Assembly: GCF_002283555.1 (NCBI RefSeq)
Contig: NZ_MVOI01000003.1
Location: 704,536-768,535, forward strand
Direction: 5' to 3'
DNA: 64,000 nucleotides
Source: Rubrivirga sp. SAORIC476
Lineage (GTDB): Bacteria > Bacteroidota > Rhodothermia > Rhodothermales > Rubricoccaceae
Below are positions 44,904 to 53,166 of the stretch, piece by piece; the first letter of the stretch is position 1; each line of letters starts with the position of its first letter. The translations under genes and the position numbers were made by a program. The notes below the pieces were generated by a model that had not been told where the DNA came from, did no database searches, and saw only the letters and a list, made by a program, of their open reading frames with translations.

Positions 44904-45875
44904 CTACCCCAGCGCCGACGCGACCCGGGCCGCGGTTTCCTCGAACGATCGGTACGTCAGTCCGAGGTCCCGAGCCGCCTTCGACCCATCGTAGCGGTAG
45001 GTCGCCGACGCGTTCTGGGCAGTCGCGCGGGTGAGTGCAGGCTCCGAGCGGAGGACCGCCGCCCCCACCTCGGCGAGCGCGCCCCCGAGGCGGAGCATCC
45101 AGGGCGCAGCGACCCGTCGCGGCGGAGACACCCCGGCCGCCTCGGCGAGCGCTCGGAGGATGTCGGCCCAGAGGAGGTTCTGGGCCGCCAGCACATACCG
45201 CTCGCCCGAGACGCCTGCCCGAGCGGCGAGGCGGAGGCCCGTCGCCACATCGGCCACGTCCACGACGGCGGTGCCGCCGGGCGGCGCCATCGGCACGCGC
45301 CCCGCAGCGACGCGCTCGGCCAGCGCGAACGTGCCCTCGCCCGAGCGCCCCGGCCCGAACACGAGCGCCGGGCAGACCGTCACCGCGTCCAGGCCCTCGG
45401 CCACGCCCCGCCGGACCTCCAGGGCGGCATCGCGCTTGCTGACCGCGTAGGCCGTGTTGGTGGGTGAGGACGTCCACTCCGCCGTCTCGTCCATGAGGCC
45501 CGTCGGGTGGAGCGCCCGCCCCAGCGCTGCGATGCTAGACGTGTGGACGAGTCGCTCGGCGCCCGCCATCAGCGCCGCGTTGACCACGTTCGCGGTCCCC
45601 CCCACGTTGACCCGCCGCATGGATCGCTCGGCCCGCCCGCCGAACGCCATCACCGCGGCGACGTGGTAGACCGTGCCGACGCCCGCCATCGCCTGGACCA
45701 CCGCGTCCATGTCCGTCACGTCGCCCAGCGCGTGCTCGACCGCCCCGGCGGTGTCGCCGAGGAGGTCGAGGGACGAGGTGGGCCGCCGCAGGATGCGGAC
45801 CGCCTCCCCCTCCCCCACCAGCTGGCGGACGAGCGCGGAGCCGACGAAGCCGGTGGCGCCGGTGACGAGGATCAT
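44904..45875 (-). CDS. NAD-dependent epimerase/dehydratase (extended SDR)
   Basis: A 323-residue Rossmann enzyme. The N-terminal GATGFVG glycine motif binds NAD(P), and the catalytic pattern Ser (HTSSIAALG) ... Tyr-x3-Lys (YAVSK) is complete, with the upstream NVGGTANVV segment. These features fit dihydroflavonol-reductase/UDP-sugar-epimerase-like SDRs. The substrate is unknown. Its start overlaps the stop of birA by 4 bp (ATGA), so translation is coupled, although the functional link to biotin ligation is not obvious. There is no signal peptide. Confidence 0.92.
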   Translation of the reverse strand: MILVTGATGFVGSALVRQLVGEGEAVRILRRPTSSLDLLGDTAGAVEHALGDVTDMDAVVQAMAGVGTVYHVAAVMAFGGRAERSMRRVNVGGTANVVNAALMAGAERLVHTSSIAALGRALHPTGLMDETAEWTSSPTNTAYAVSKRDAALEVRRGVAEGLDAVTVCPALVFGPGRSGEGTFALAERVAAGRVPMAPPGGTAVVDVADVATGLRLAARAGVSGERYVLAAQNLLWADILRALAEAAGVSPPRRVAAPWMLRLGGALAEVGAAVLRSEPALTRATAQNASATYRYDGSKAARDLGLTYRSFEETAARVASALG

Positions 45876-46621
45876 GGCGTGGCGAGGGTGACTTCGCCCG
45901 CGACGACCTCGACCTCGCCCGCCTCGGTGGCGAGACGGAGGGCACCGCCAGGGGCGAGTCCCAGGACGCGCCCCTCGGCGACGATGCGCCCACTCGCCGG
46001 ATCGCGCACGGCGACGCGCCCTCCCCTCCCTTCCATCCTCGCCTCGACGGCCGCGACGAGCGCGACGGGGTCTGCCTCGGCCTGCTCCAGCGCGTCCCCG
46101 AGGCGGGCGAGGAGGGGCTCCAGCGGCGCGAGGCGCGGCACCGGCTGGCCGGTCGCCAGCAGGAGTGACGTGGCGGTCGCGTCCAGCGGCGGCGCGAAGG
46201 CGTCCTGCGCGACGTTCAGCCCGACGCCCAGCAGCACGCGCGCCCGCCCGCCGGACCAGGTCGTTTCGGCGAGCACCCCCGCCAGCTTCCGCCCCCCCAC
46301 CCGGACGTCGTTGGGCCACTTGATGCGCGCGTCGGCGCCGAAGGCGGCGGCCGTCTCGGCGACGGCCAGCCCGGCGGCGAGCGGGATCAGCCCGATGCGC
46401 TCGGCGGGAAGCGACGGGCGGAGGACGACGGTGAGCAGCAAGCTCTGGCCGGGCGCCGAAGCCCAGACGCGACCGTGCCGGCCGCGGCCACCGTGCTGGC
46501 GCTCGGCCACCACGACGGCACCGTGCGGGGCGCCTTCGGCGGCCCAGCGCGCGGCCTCATCCATCGTGGACGCCACCGAGGCGAGGTGCCGGATCGGCGT
46601 GCCGAGAGCCGTCGCAGTCAC
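45872..46621 (-). CDS. birA: Biotin--[acetyl-CoA-carboxylase] ligase
   Basis: It activates biotin as biotinyl-AMP and attaches it to carrier lysines. The 249 residues form the catalytic domain plus a small C-terminal SH3-like part, with no N-terminal DNA-binding domain, so this is the monofunctional class. GRGRHGRVW (45-53) and KWPND (101-105) with Lys112 are the signature motifs. I chose the GTG that overlaps the preceding lipoprotein stop (GTGA); an ATG seven codons further upstream is possible. It likely modifies the biotin carrier encoded nearby. Confidence 0.94.
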   Translation of the reverse strand: MTATALGTPIRHLASVASTMDEAARWAAEGAPHGAVVVAERQHGGRGRHGRVWASAPGQSLLLTVVLRPSLPAERIGLIPLAAGLAVAETAAAFGADARIKWPNDVRVGGRKLAGVLAETTWSGGRARVLLGVGLNVAQDAFAPPLDATATSLLLATGQPVPRLAPLEPLLARLGDALEQAEADPVALVAAVEARMEGRGGRVAVRDPASGRIVAEGRVLGLAPGGALRLATEAGEVEVVAGEVTLATP

Positions 46622-47310
46622 TCCCCCATCCGAACCGTCCACTCCGTGCGGACATGGGCGGCGCCCGACAGCGGCACGTCGGTTTGCGTGTCCGTGGCGA
46701 GGGTCCGGGGCGCCCAGCCGCCTGCGTGCGGCGCGAGGTCCACGCGGACCCGGCTGTCCTCATCGAACAGGACCGATCGCGTGTGGCGCTCCACCTCGAT
46801 GGCGGCGACCCGGCCGCCGTCGGCCACAGCCGCCCACACGCGCCGGACGCCCAGTTCGCTGCCGGCGTCCGTCAGCACCGCCTCCACCAGACGGAAGCGC
46901 GCACCGCTGATGGTCGTGTCGCCGAGGAGCGTGCGCCGGTAGGCCTCGCCCGCGACCGGGTCGAGGTAGGGCGGGTCGTCGGAGAGAGCCTGGGCGATAG
47001 GGTCGCGGAGAGCCGGGGCCTCGTCGTCGCCTTCTGCCAGCGTGCCGGTACCCGAGCGCTCCACGGCGGTCCCGTCGGCGCGGCGCTGGAGGCTCACCGT
47101 CTCCCGGCCGATCGGACGTCCATCGGGCGCGAACTGGGTGACGACGAGGTCGGCGTCGTAGGCGGTCGAGTCGAGGTCGGCGAAGGCGTCGGCGACGGCG
47201 GAGGCGTCCACGAAGGCGAGCAGGCGGAGCGCTTCGGGGTCGCCGTCGAGGGCGCCGGGCGCCGGGTCGGCGCAGCCGACGAGGAGGAGGGCGAGGAGGA
47301 GCAGGCGCAC
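46618..47310 (-). CDS. Hypothetical lipoprotein
   Basis: A 230-residue exported protein. From the GTG start the signal peptide VRLLLLALLLVGC places the lipidated cysteine at residue 13. The mature protein is beta-rich and carries paired segments such as YDADLVVTQFAPDGRPIGRETVSLQRR and RRVWAAVADGGRVAAIEVERHTRSVLF. These suggest an antiparallel sandwich resembling LolA/LolB-type or outer-membrane lipoprotein-sorting folds, though I cannot claim that family. It begins the run lipoprotein-birA-epimerase with overlapping stops and starts. The IMPase gene diverges upstream. Confidence 0.75.
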   Translation of the reverse strand: MRLLLLALLLVGCADPAPGALDGDPEALRLLAFVDASAVADAFADLDSTAYDADLVVTQFAPDGRPIGRETVSLQRRADGTAVERSGTGTLAEGDDEAPALRDPIAQALSDDPPYLDPVAGEAYRRTLLGDTTISGARFRLVEAVLTDAGSELGVRRVWAAVADGGRVAAIEVERHTRSVLFDEDSRVRVDLAPHAGGWAPRTLATDTQTDVPLSGAAHVRTEWTVRMGE

Positions 47311-47381
47311 GGGCAGGCGGGGGAGTCCGCTCAGAACCCGCCCCCCGGCGCAGGGTTGCAGGCCTCCGCTCCCCATCCGAC

Positions 47382-48215
47382 ATGCCCTTCGACTCCGAGC
47401 GCCGCGTCGCCGAGGCCGCCGCCCGCGCCGCCGCTGCCTTCATCCGCCCCCACGCCGGGAGGCTCTCTGCCGCCGACCTCCGCGCCAAAGGCGTCCACGA
47501 CCTCGTCTCGTTCGTGGACGAGGGCTCGCAGCGGATCGTCCTCGACGCGCTCCGGGCCGCGTTCCCCGACGACGTACTGGTCGGCGAAGAGGGCGCCGAC
47601 GGCAGCATCGACCTCGACACCGGCCGCGTCTGGATCGTGGACCCGCTGGACGGGACCACCAACTTCGCGCACGGCGTCGCGCCGTACGCCGTCTCCATCG
47701 GCCTGCGCGTCGAGGGCATCGGCCAGATGGGCGTGGTGCTGGACGTGGCGCACGACGAGCTGTTCTCGGCCGTCCGCGGCGAGGGGCTGACGGTCGACGG
47801 CGTGCCCACGACCGTGTCCGTCACCACCCGCCTCGACGACGCGCTGATCGCGACCGGCTTCCCGTTTCGCGACTTCCGCTACCTCGGCGGCTACCTGGAG
47901 GCCGCCGAAGCGCTGATGCGGAGCACCCGCGGCCTGCGCCGCCACGGCGCCGCGGCGGTCGACCTCGCGTGGACGGCCGCGGGCCGCTTCGACGGCTTCT
48001 TCGAGGCCGGGCTCGCCCCGTGGGACGTGGCGGCAGGTGTCGTGCTGGTAGAGGCTGCGGGCGGCGAGGTGACCGGCCTCTGGGACGGCGCCGACCCTGT
48101 GACGACGGGCGGCCTCGTCGCCGCCGCGCCTGGCATCGCCGACGCCCTCCGCGCCGCCACGGCCCCCCTTGGCCCTGCTTACCGCCGCACATGCATCGAA
48201 CGAGAGAACATCTGA
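47382..48215 (+). CDS. Inositol monophosphatase family protein
   Basis: A Mg-dependent phosphatase of the IMPase/FBPase/CysQ superfamily. In 277 residues the metal ligands appear as Glu69-Glu70 in GEEG and Asp87, Asp90 and Gly-Thr in WIVDPLDGTTNF. A second motif, WDVAAGVVLVEAAGG, lies near the C-terminus. The HGVAPYAVSIGL segment after the first motif is typical of the SuhB/IMPase group rather than CysQ. Substrates may be inositol or other sugar phosphates. No operon partner is seen; the next gene has its own 100-bp upstream region with TTTTGAAA-type AT-rich sequence. Confidence 0.93.
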   Translation: MPFDSERRVAEAAARAAAAFIRPHAGRLSAADLRAKGVHDLVSFVDEGSQRIVLDALRAAFPDDVLVGEEGADGSIDLDTGRVWIVDPLDGTTNFAHGVAPYAVSIGLRVEGIGQMGVVLDVAHDELFSAVRGEGLTVDGVPTTVSVTTRLDDALIATGFPFRDFRYLGGYLEAAEALMRSTRGLRRHGAAAVDLAWTAAGRFDGFFEAGLAPWDVAAGVVLVEAAGGEVTGLWDGADPVTTGGLVAAAPGIADALRAATAPLGPAYRRTCIERENI

Positions 48216-48315
48216 GCCGAACCTTTTGAAACGCGAGCACTTGGGCACAGATCGCCCCGGATGCCTTCAGCAGACCCGGTCCGGCGCCGATACCTCGGCC
48301 CCACCACTCAGCCCC

Positions 48316-48717
48316 ATGTCTGCCCCGCGCCCGACCCTGCTCGTCGCCGACGACTATCCGGAGAACTGCAAGCTCTTCTCGATCTACCTCCGCAAGGACT
48401 ACGAGGTGGTGACGGCGCTGTCAGCCGAGGCGGCGCTCGCCCGGATCCAGGAGGGAGGCATCGCGGCGGCGCTGCTGGACATCAACTACCAGGGAGGGAT
48501 GTCGGGGCTGGACCTGGTCCGCCACCTCCGCGCCGACCCCGCGCTGGCGGCCCTGCCGACGCTCGCGCTGACGGCCCACGCGTCACCCGAGGACCGCCGG
48601 GCGTGCCTCGAAGCAGGCTTCGACGCGTACCTCTCGAAGCCCGTCCTGAAGGCCCAGATGCTGACGGCGGTGGAGGCGCTGCTGATGGAGGCGACGACCC
48701 CGGGCTCCTCGGGCTGA
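48316..48717 (+). CDS. Single-domain response regulator (CheY-like)
   Basis: A 133-residue receiver domain without an output domain. The phosphoacceptor is Asp55 in ALLDINYQGGMSG, with the acidic pair Asp12-Asp13 in VADDYPEN, Thr at LALTAHAS and Lys108 in YLSKPV. The sequence ADDYPENCKLF is typical of receivers attached to hybrid kinases or acting as phosphate shuttles. No kinase is adjacent: upstream is an inositol phosphatase and downstream is fabI. I start at the ATG just before SAPRPTLLV, since the upstream frame is not a plausible protein. Confidence 0.9.
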   Translation: MSAPRPTLLVADDYPENCKLFSIYLRKDYEVVTALSAEAALARIQEGGIAAALLDINYQGGMSGLDLVRHLRADPALAALPTLALTAHASPEDRRACLEAGFDAYLSKPVLKAQMLTAVEALLMEATTPGSSG

Positions 48718-48752
48718 GCGAAGGCACCCCGCGAGAGGGTGTCGGCGGGGCG

Positions 48753-48760
48753 TAGCTTGA
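48753..48760 (+). promoter_or_regulatory. TAGCTTGA, -7-like element before fabI
   Basis: The octamer is 24 nt before the fabI ATG, the same relative place as similar elements before other genes in the window. Confidence 0.42.
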
Positions 48761-48784
48761 CGGCCCCTCTGACTTCCCTCCCCC

Positions 48785-49624
48785 ATGGCCGACTCCAACG
48801 GGCTCCTCGCCGGCAAGACCGGTGTCATCTCCGGCGCCCTCGACCCCAACTCCATCGCCTGGGCGCTCGCCGAGGCCGCCCACCGCGAGGGCGCCCGCTT
48901 CGTGCTCACCAACGCGCCCGTCGCAAAGCGCTTCGGGCAGATCGCCGAGCTGGCCGAGGCCACCGGCGGCAGCGAGATCCTCTACGCCGACGCCACCTCG
49001 GACGAGGACATGGACCGCCTCTTCGCCGAGTCGACCGAGATCCTGGGCGGGCCGCTCGACTTCGTGGTCCACTCCATCGGCATGGGCGTCAACGTCCGCA
49101 AGAACCGGGCGTACGAGGAGCTGAACTACGACTGGTACCAGAAGTCGCTCGACATCTCGGCCATCTCGCTGCACCGCATGGTGGCCGCCGCCCTCCGCGG
49201 CGACGCGCTCTCCGACGGCAGTTCCGTGCTCGCGATGAGCTACATCGGTGCCCAGCGCGTGTTCTCGGAGTACTCCGAGATGGGCGACGCGAAGGCGCTC
49301 CTGGAGTCGATCGTCCGCAGCTACGGCTACCGCCTCGGGCGCCGCGGCATCCGCATCAACGCGGTCTCGCAGAGCCCCACCCGGACGACCGCCGGCGGCG
49401 GCATCTCGGGCTTCGACGCCATGTTCGAGTTCGCCGAGAAGGTCGCCCCCCTCGGCAACGCCGACCAGGCCTCCTGCGCCGACTACTGCGTCACCCTGCT
49501 GAGCGACTACACGCGCATGGTGACCATGCAGACGCTCTACCACGACGGCGGCTTCTCGGCGATGGGCATCTCGGACGCGCTCGTCGAGGGCCTGACCGAC
49601 ATGAAGATCCGCGACGACGCGTAG
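48785..49624 (+). CDS. fabI: Enoyl-[acyl-carrier-protein] reductase [NADH]
   Basis: The final reductase of type II fatty-acid elongation, and a target of triclosan-like inhibitors. The 279 residues show the FabI layout: the N-terminal SGALDPNSIAWALA dinucleotide site, VVHSIGMG, and the catalytic Tyr153 and Tyr163 with Lys170 (Y-x6-K) in MSYIGAQRVFSEYSEMGDAK. The RINAVSQSPTRTTAGGGI loop corresponds to the flexible substrate loop of FabI. A -7-like element is upstream and a family palindrome and a MITE-like element lie downstream. Confidence 0.96.
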   Translation: MADSNGLLAGKTGVISGALDPNSIAWALAEAAHREGARFVLTNAPVAKRFGQIAELAEATGGSEILYADATSDEDMDRLFAESTEILGGPLDFVVHSIGMGVNVRKNRAYEELNYDWYQKSLDISAISLHRMVAAALRGDALSDGSSVLAMSYIGAQRVFSEYSEMGDAKALLESIVRSYGYRLGRRGIRINAVSQSPTRTTAGGGISGFDAMFEFAEKVAPLGNADQASCADYCVTLLSDYTRMVTMQTLYHDGGFSAMGISDALVEGLTDMKIRDDA

Positions 49625-49643
49625 ACGGCTCGCCTCGACTCCC

Positions 49644-49663
49644 TCCGCCTCGGCACCGAGGCG
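49644..49663. repeat. CCGCCTCGG palindrome, copy 7
   Basis: Perfect 9-bp arms around CA, 19 bp after the fabI stop, identical in core to the copy after aspS. Confidence 0.78.
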
Positions 49664-49701
49664 GGCAGGAGGGCGACGCTCGCGCTCGACCTCCCCCCCT
49701 A

Positions 49702-49789
49702 CCGTCACTCCCGCGCACGCGGCACTCCATAGGATGCAGTCCGCCCAGAACAGGCCCCGCATGGGTCCCGGCGTTCGCGGGAGTGACGG
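49702..49789. mobile_element. 88-bp MITE/REP-like element with 14-bp perfect inverted ends
   Basis: Ends CCGTCACTCCCGCG and CGCGGGAGTGACGG are perfect inverted repeats, 14 bp each, enclosing 60 bp. There is no coding frame of interest inside. The sequence resembles short palindromic repeats spread through many genomes that read as SRERRDP/VPAFAGVT-type peptides when translated. It lies between fabI and the DoxX gene, beside a family palindrome. I see only this copy in the window. Confidence 0.7.
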
Positions 49790-49846
49790 CGTTGAGTTGA
49801 GAAGCGCTCGGCGACGGACTGGACCTTCCTCGACATTGAGGCGACC

Positions 49847-50230
49847 ATGAACGATCTCCCGGTCCTCTTCCTCCGGGACCTCTCGTCCATCCTCCTGGCA
49901 TCGGTGTTCATCGGAACGGGGCTGCTCCATTTCCTCAAGCCGCGGATGTTCGAGGCCATCGTGCCGCCGTCGCTGCCCGCGCCGCGCGCCCTCGTCCTGA
50001 TCTCCGGCGCCGCCGAGATCCTGGGCGGCCTCGGCCTGCTGGTCCCCGCGGTGCGCCCGTGGGCCGGGTGGGGGCTCGTCGCGCTCCTCGTGGCCGTCTT
50101 CCCCGCGAACCTGTACATGGCGCGGGAGTCCGAGCGCTTCCGGCGGCTCGCGCCGCGCTGGCTGCTGCTGGCCCGGCTGCCGCTCCAACTCGTCCTCATC
50201 GCCTGGGTGCTCTGGGCCAGCCGACCGTGA
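49847..50230 (+). CDS. DoxX-like small membrane protein
   Basis: A 127-residue inner-membrane protein with four hydrophobic segments (about 10-27, 45-62, 65-85, 100-122). The family pattern VFIGTGLLHFLKPRMFEAIVPPSLPAPRALVLISGAAEILGGLGLLVP is characteristic of DoxX/MauE-type proteins, which are linked to quinone or thiol redox chemistry in some cases but often have no known role. Its stop overlaps the start of the M1 peptidase gene by 4 bp (GTGA), so the two are translated together. Confidence 0.9.
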   Translation: MNDLPVLFLRDLSSILLASVFIGTGLLHFLKPRMFEAIVPPSLPAPRALVLISGAAEILGGLGLLVPAVRPWAGWGLVALLVAVFPANLYMARESERFRRLAPRWLLLARLPLQLVLIAWVLWASRP

Positions 50231-51774
50231 CTCGCCTCTCCGCCCTCGCCGCCGTCCTCCTCCTCGTCGGCTGCGGCGGCGGGCCAGCAGAGAACGACGG
50301 CGTCGACGCGCCCGCGCCCCAGCCCGGCGTCGACGTGCGCGACGTGCGGGCCGAGGTGCTGCTCAACCCGGAGACGCGCCAGATCGGCGTCACGGCGTCG
50401 CTCGACATCGCCTACCCGGACACGATGCGGACGCTCGTGCTGGGACTGGACGATGCCCTGGAGGTCCTCACGGTCCGCGTCGACGGCGAGGCGGTCCTGT
50501 TCTGGCGCGAGGGCGACGCCCTCGACGTGCCCGTCGCCGGGGTGTCGTCGCCGTCACTCGTGGAGGTCGTCTACCGCGGCATCCCCGCCGCCGGGCTCTA
50601 CGCCGACGAGGGCGCCGGGCAGACGGTCGTCTACACCGACGGCTGGCCGGACCGCACGGCGGGCTGGCTCCCGGCCGTCCAGCACCCCTCCGACCCCGCC
50701 CGCCTCGACCTCACCGTGGTCGTGCCCGAGGCGGTCGAGGTCATGGCCTCCGGCCGCGCCGTCGGCGACTCGCTCGCGGGCGGCCAACGCCACGCTCGCT
50801 TCGTACTCGACGAAGACGCGCCGCCCTACACGTGGGCCTTCGCCGCCGGCGACTTCACCGTCACCGAGCAGGACGGGATCGTGCCCATCCGCCACGCCCT
50901 CCTCGCCGCCGACGCCGGGCTCGCGAGCCGCCTGTCGCGGACGCCCGCCATCCTCGCCACGCTCGCCGAGGTACTCGGGCCGTACCCGTACGCCTCTTAT
51001 GCGACTGTCCAGGTGCCGATGGCCTACGCCGGGATGGAAAACGCCGCGGCCCCCTTCCTCCGCGCCGAACTCTACAGCACCGACGCGGAGGGCCGAAACC
51101 CCATCGAGGAGGTCAACACCCACGAGATCGTCCACCAGTGGTGGGGCAACGCCGTCGTCCCGGCCGACTGGCGGGACCTGTGGCTCAGCGAGGGCGCGGC
51201 GACGTACCTGACCACGGAGGTCTACCAGCGCCTCGACGGCCTGGAAGCCGGGCGCCGCTTCCGGACGCTCATGTCGCGCGAGATCTCGCCCGAGGACGCC
51301 GCCCGCCGCCTCGTGCCGACGACCTACGCCGACCCCGCCGACGTCCTCTCCCCGACCGTCTACCAGAAGGGCGGCGCGGTCTTCCACCTGCTCCGCCTCA
51401 CCCTCGGCGATGCCGTCTTCTTCGGCGCCCTCCGCCAGATCCAGGCCGACTTCGCCGACCGGCCGCTCTCGACCGACGCGTTCCAGCAAGCGCTGGAGGC
51501 CGCCTCCGGGCGCGATCTCCAGAGGCTGTTCGACGTCTGGGTCCACGGCGAGGGCCTGCCGACGCTCCGCACCCGCTGGGACCGCGACACGCGCACGCTC
51601 AGCTGGTCTGTCGAAGGCGACCGCGGCACCCTGGACGGCGTCCCGTTCGAGGTCTACGTCCGCCAGGGCGACCAGGCGTGGTTCGTTCCCGCCACCGACG
51701 GCGTGTTCACGCCCCCTGGCGACGGCCGCCCCACCGTGGAGGCGTCGGGCGTGTTGCTGACCGTCGAGCGGTGA
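50227..51774 (+). CDS. M1 family metallopeptidase, lipoprotein
   Basis: A zinc aminopeptidase-type enzyme of 515 residues. The GTG start gives a lipoprotein signal peptide with the lipobox LLLVGC and Cys16. The N-terminal beta domain is followed by the catalytic domain with an AGMEN-type exopeptidase motif (YAGMEN, near 267-272) and the zinc site HEIVH (299-303) with Glu322, giving HExxH-x18-E. LWLSEGAATYL follows. The C-terminal part is beta-rich rather than the long helical domain of full M1 enzymes, so this is a short form. It probably degrades peptides in the periplasm or at the outer membrane. Confidence 0.94.
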   Translation: MTRLSALAAVLLLVGCGGGPAENDGVDAPAPQPGVDVRDVRAEVLLNPETRQIGVTASLDIAYPDTMRTLVLGLDDALEVLTVRVDGEAVLFWREGDALDVPVAGVSSPSLVEVVYRGIPAAGLYADEGAGQTVVYTDGWPDRTAGWLPAVQHPSDPARLDLTVVVPEAVEVMASGRAVGDSLAGGQRHARFVLDEDAPPYTWAFAAGDFTVTEQDGIVPIRHALLAADAGLASRLSRTPAILATLAEVLGPYPYASYATVQVPMAYAGMENAAAPFLRAELYSTDAEGRNPIEEVNTHEIVHQWWGNAVVPADWRDLWLSEGAATYLTTEVYQRLDGLEAGRRFRTLMSREISPEDAARRLVPTTYADPADVLSPTVYQKGGAVFHLLRLTLGDAVFFGALRQIQADFADRPLSTDAFQQALEAASGRDLQRLFDVWVHGEGLPTLRTRWDRDTRTLSWSVEGDRGTLDGVPFEVYVRQGDQAWFVPATDGVFTPPGDGRPTVEASGVLLTVER

Positions 51775-51779
51775 CCCCG

Positions 51780-52184
51780 ATGAGGGGAGGATCGCGCGCG
51801 GCCCGTCACGTCGAGGCCCTGAGCCGTGCGGTCGGGTGGACGCTCCTTCAGGGGGTCGTTTATGTGACGGTGTTCGAGGCTGCCAAGGCGGTCTGGGGCG
51901 CCGTAGAGGGATGGAATGGAGATGTCGGACGAGGCCTCCTCTGGCAGGTCGGGTTCTGGCTGTGGGTCGGCCTGTCGTTCGTGGCCAATGCGGTCCTCGC
52001 TCGCGAGCGCGTTCGACAGGTGCCTCGGAGGCGACTCGCGGTCTGGCTCACGGCGCTGTTCGGGATCGGACTCTGTACCCTGCCGAGCCTCGCATCGACT
52101 CCGCTGGCCGTCGGGCTCATCTGGTGCTGCGCGGCCGTGTCCGTCGGCGTGCGTGAAGGGCTCGGCCGGCTCGCCCGACGGTAG
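51780..52184 (+). CDS. Hypothetical inner-membrane protein
   Basis: A 134-residue protein with four hydrophobic segments: about 20-37 (VGWTLLQGVVYVTVFEA), 50-70 (LLWQVGFWLWVGLSFVANAVL), 84-100 (LAVWLTALFGIGLCTLP) and 104-122. The termini are Arg-rich. I recognise no family. The ATG lies 6 nt after the peptidase stop; a GTG overlapping the stop codon (GTGACC) is an alternative in-frame start adding three residues. The gene is probably cotranscribed with the peptidase. A tandem repeat array starts about 65 bp after its stop. Confidence 0.7.
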   Translation: MRGGSRAARHVEALSRAVGWTLLQGVVYVTVFEAAKAVWGAVEGWNGDVGRGLLWQVGFWLWVGLSFVANAVLARERVRQVPRRRLAVWLTALFGIGLCTLPSLASTPLAVGLIWCCAAVSVGVREGLGRLARR

Positions 52185-52249
52185 GAGATGTGCAATCCTG
52201 GCGGACACGACACGCGGCGCCCCACCACGCGCCCAGGTCGGGGCATCTT

Positions 52250-52292
<43 letters not shown>

Positions 52293-52297
52293 ATCCC

Positions 52298-53050
52298 ATG
52301 ATCCGTCTCTTCCTCGCCGACATCGACGGCTGTCTCAGCGAACCCTACGTGCCGTTCGACCTGGACGGCTTCCGGCGGCTTCGTGACTGGGGCCTTCGCG
52401 CCGAAACCGACGACCGGGTCCCCCGCCTCGGTCTGTGCTCCGGGCGGAGCTACGCCTACGTCGAGGCCATGGCCCAGGCGCTGGGCCTCCGCGCGCCCGC
52501 CCTGTTCGAGAGCGGCGGCGGCCGGTTCGACCTCGCCGACGCCCGCATCACCTGGAACCCGGCCCTCACGCCCGGCACCGAGGCCGCGCTCGACCATTGC
52601 CGCGCGTTCATGCTGGAGCACATCGTCCACCGCTCCCCGACGGTTTCGTTCGACTACGGCAAGCGCACCCAGTCGGGCATCGTGAGCCCGGTCGTGGGCG
52701 AGTGCGAGACCTTCCTGCCCGAGATCGAGGCCTTCGTCTCGGACGCCGGGCTGGACCTGACCGCCTACCACACGCCCTACTCCGTGGACGTGGTGCCGCA
52801 CGACCTGACGAAGGTTCTCGCCCTGGAGTGGGTCGCCCGTGAGGAGGGCCTGTCGATGGCCGAGGTGGCCTTCATCGGCGACACCAACGGCGACGCGCCC
52901 GCCATCGCCGCGGCAGGCCTCGGCTTCGCCCCGGCCAACGGCGCAGAGACCGCCCACGCGGCGGCCGACGTGGTCACCGAAGCGGCCGTGCTCGGCGGCG
53001 TGCTCGAGGCCTACCGCGCCTGCCTCGCCCACAACGGCGTCGCGGAATAA
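52298..53050 (+). CDS. HAD-superfamily phosphatase
   Basis: A 250-residue HAD hydrolase that dephosphorylates small metabolites. The nucleophile pair Asp8/Asp10 lies in LFLADIDGCL, motif II is CSGRSY (Ser in LGLCSGRS) and motif IV is EVAFIGDTNGDAPA. The cap inserted after motif II (about 80-170) is of the C2 (Cof/mannosyl-phosphoglycerate phosphatase) type. The substrate is unknown. The ATG follows directly after a GCTGACC tandem repeat array; there is no visible ribosome binding site outside the repeats, so the array may affect its expression. Confidence 0.9.
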   Translation: MIRLFLADIDGCLSEPYVPFDLDGFRRLRDWGLRAETDDRVPRLGLCSGRSYAYVEAMAQALGLRAPALFESGGGRFDLADARITWNPALTPGTEAALDHCRAFMLEHIVHRSPTVSFDYGKRTQSGIVSPVVGECETFLPEIEAFVSDAGLDLTAYHTPYSVDVVPHDLTKVLALEWVAREEGLSMAEVAFIGDTNGDAPAIAAAGLGFAPANGAETAHAAADVVTEAAVLGGVLEAYRACLAHNGVAE

Positions 53051-53137
53051 GCACCGCGCTCGTCACGTTTGCGAGACCCTGCGCCCGATCATGGGCGATC
53101 CGCGCGCCGTTCGTGTGGAGGATGCGGCCCCGTCGCC

Positions 53138-53145
53138 GATACCTT
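53138..53145 (+). promoter_or_regulatory. TACCTTGG, -7-like element before the L,D-transpeptidase gene
   Basis: It lies 21 nt before the chosen ATG. An upstream in-frame ATG at 53113 would precede the element, so the element supports the shorter protein that begins with its signal peptide. Confidence 0.42.
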
Positions 53146-53166
53146 GGGCCCGCCCCGCCGACCGCC

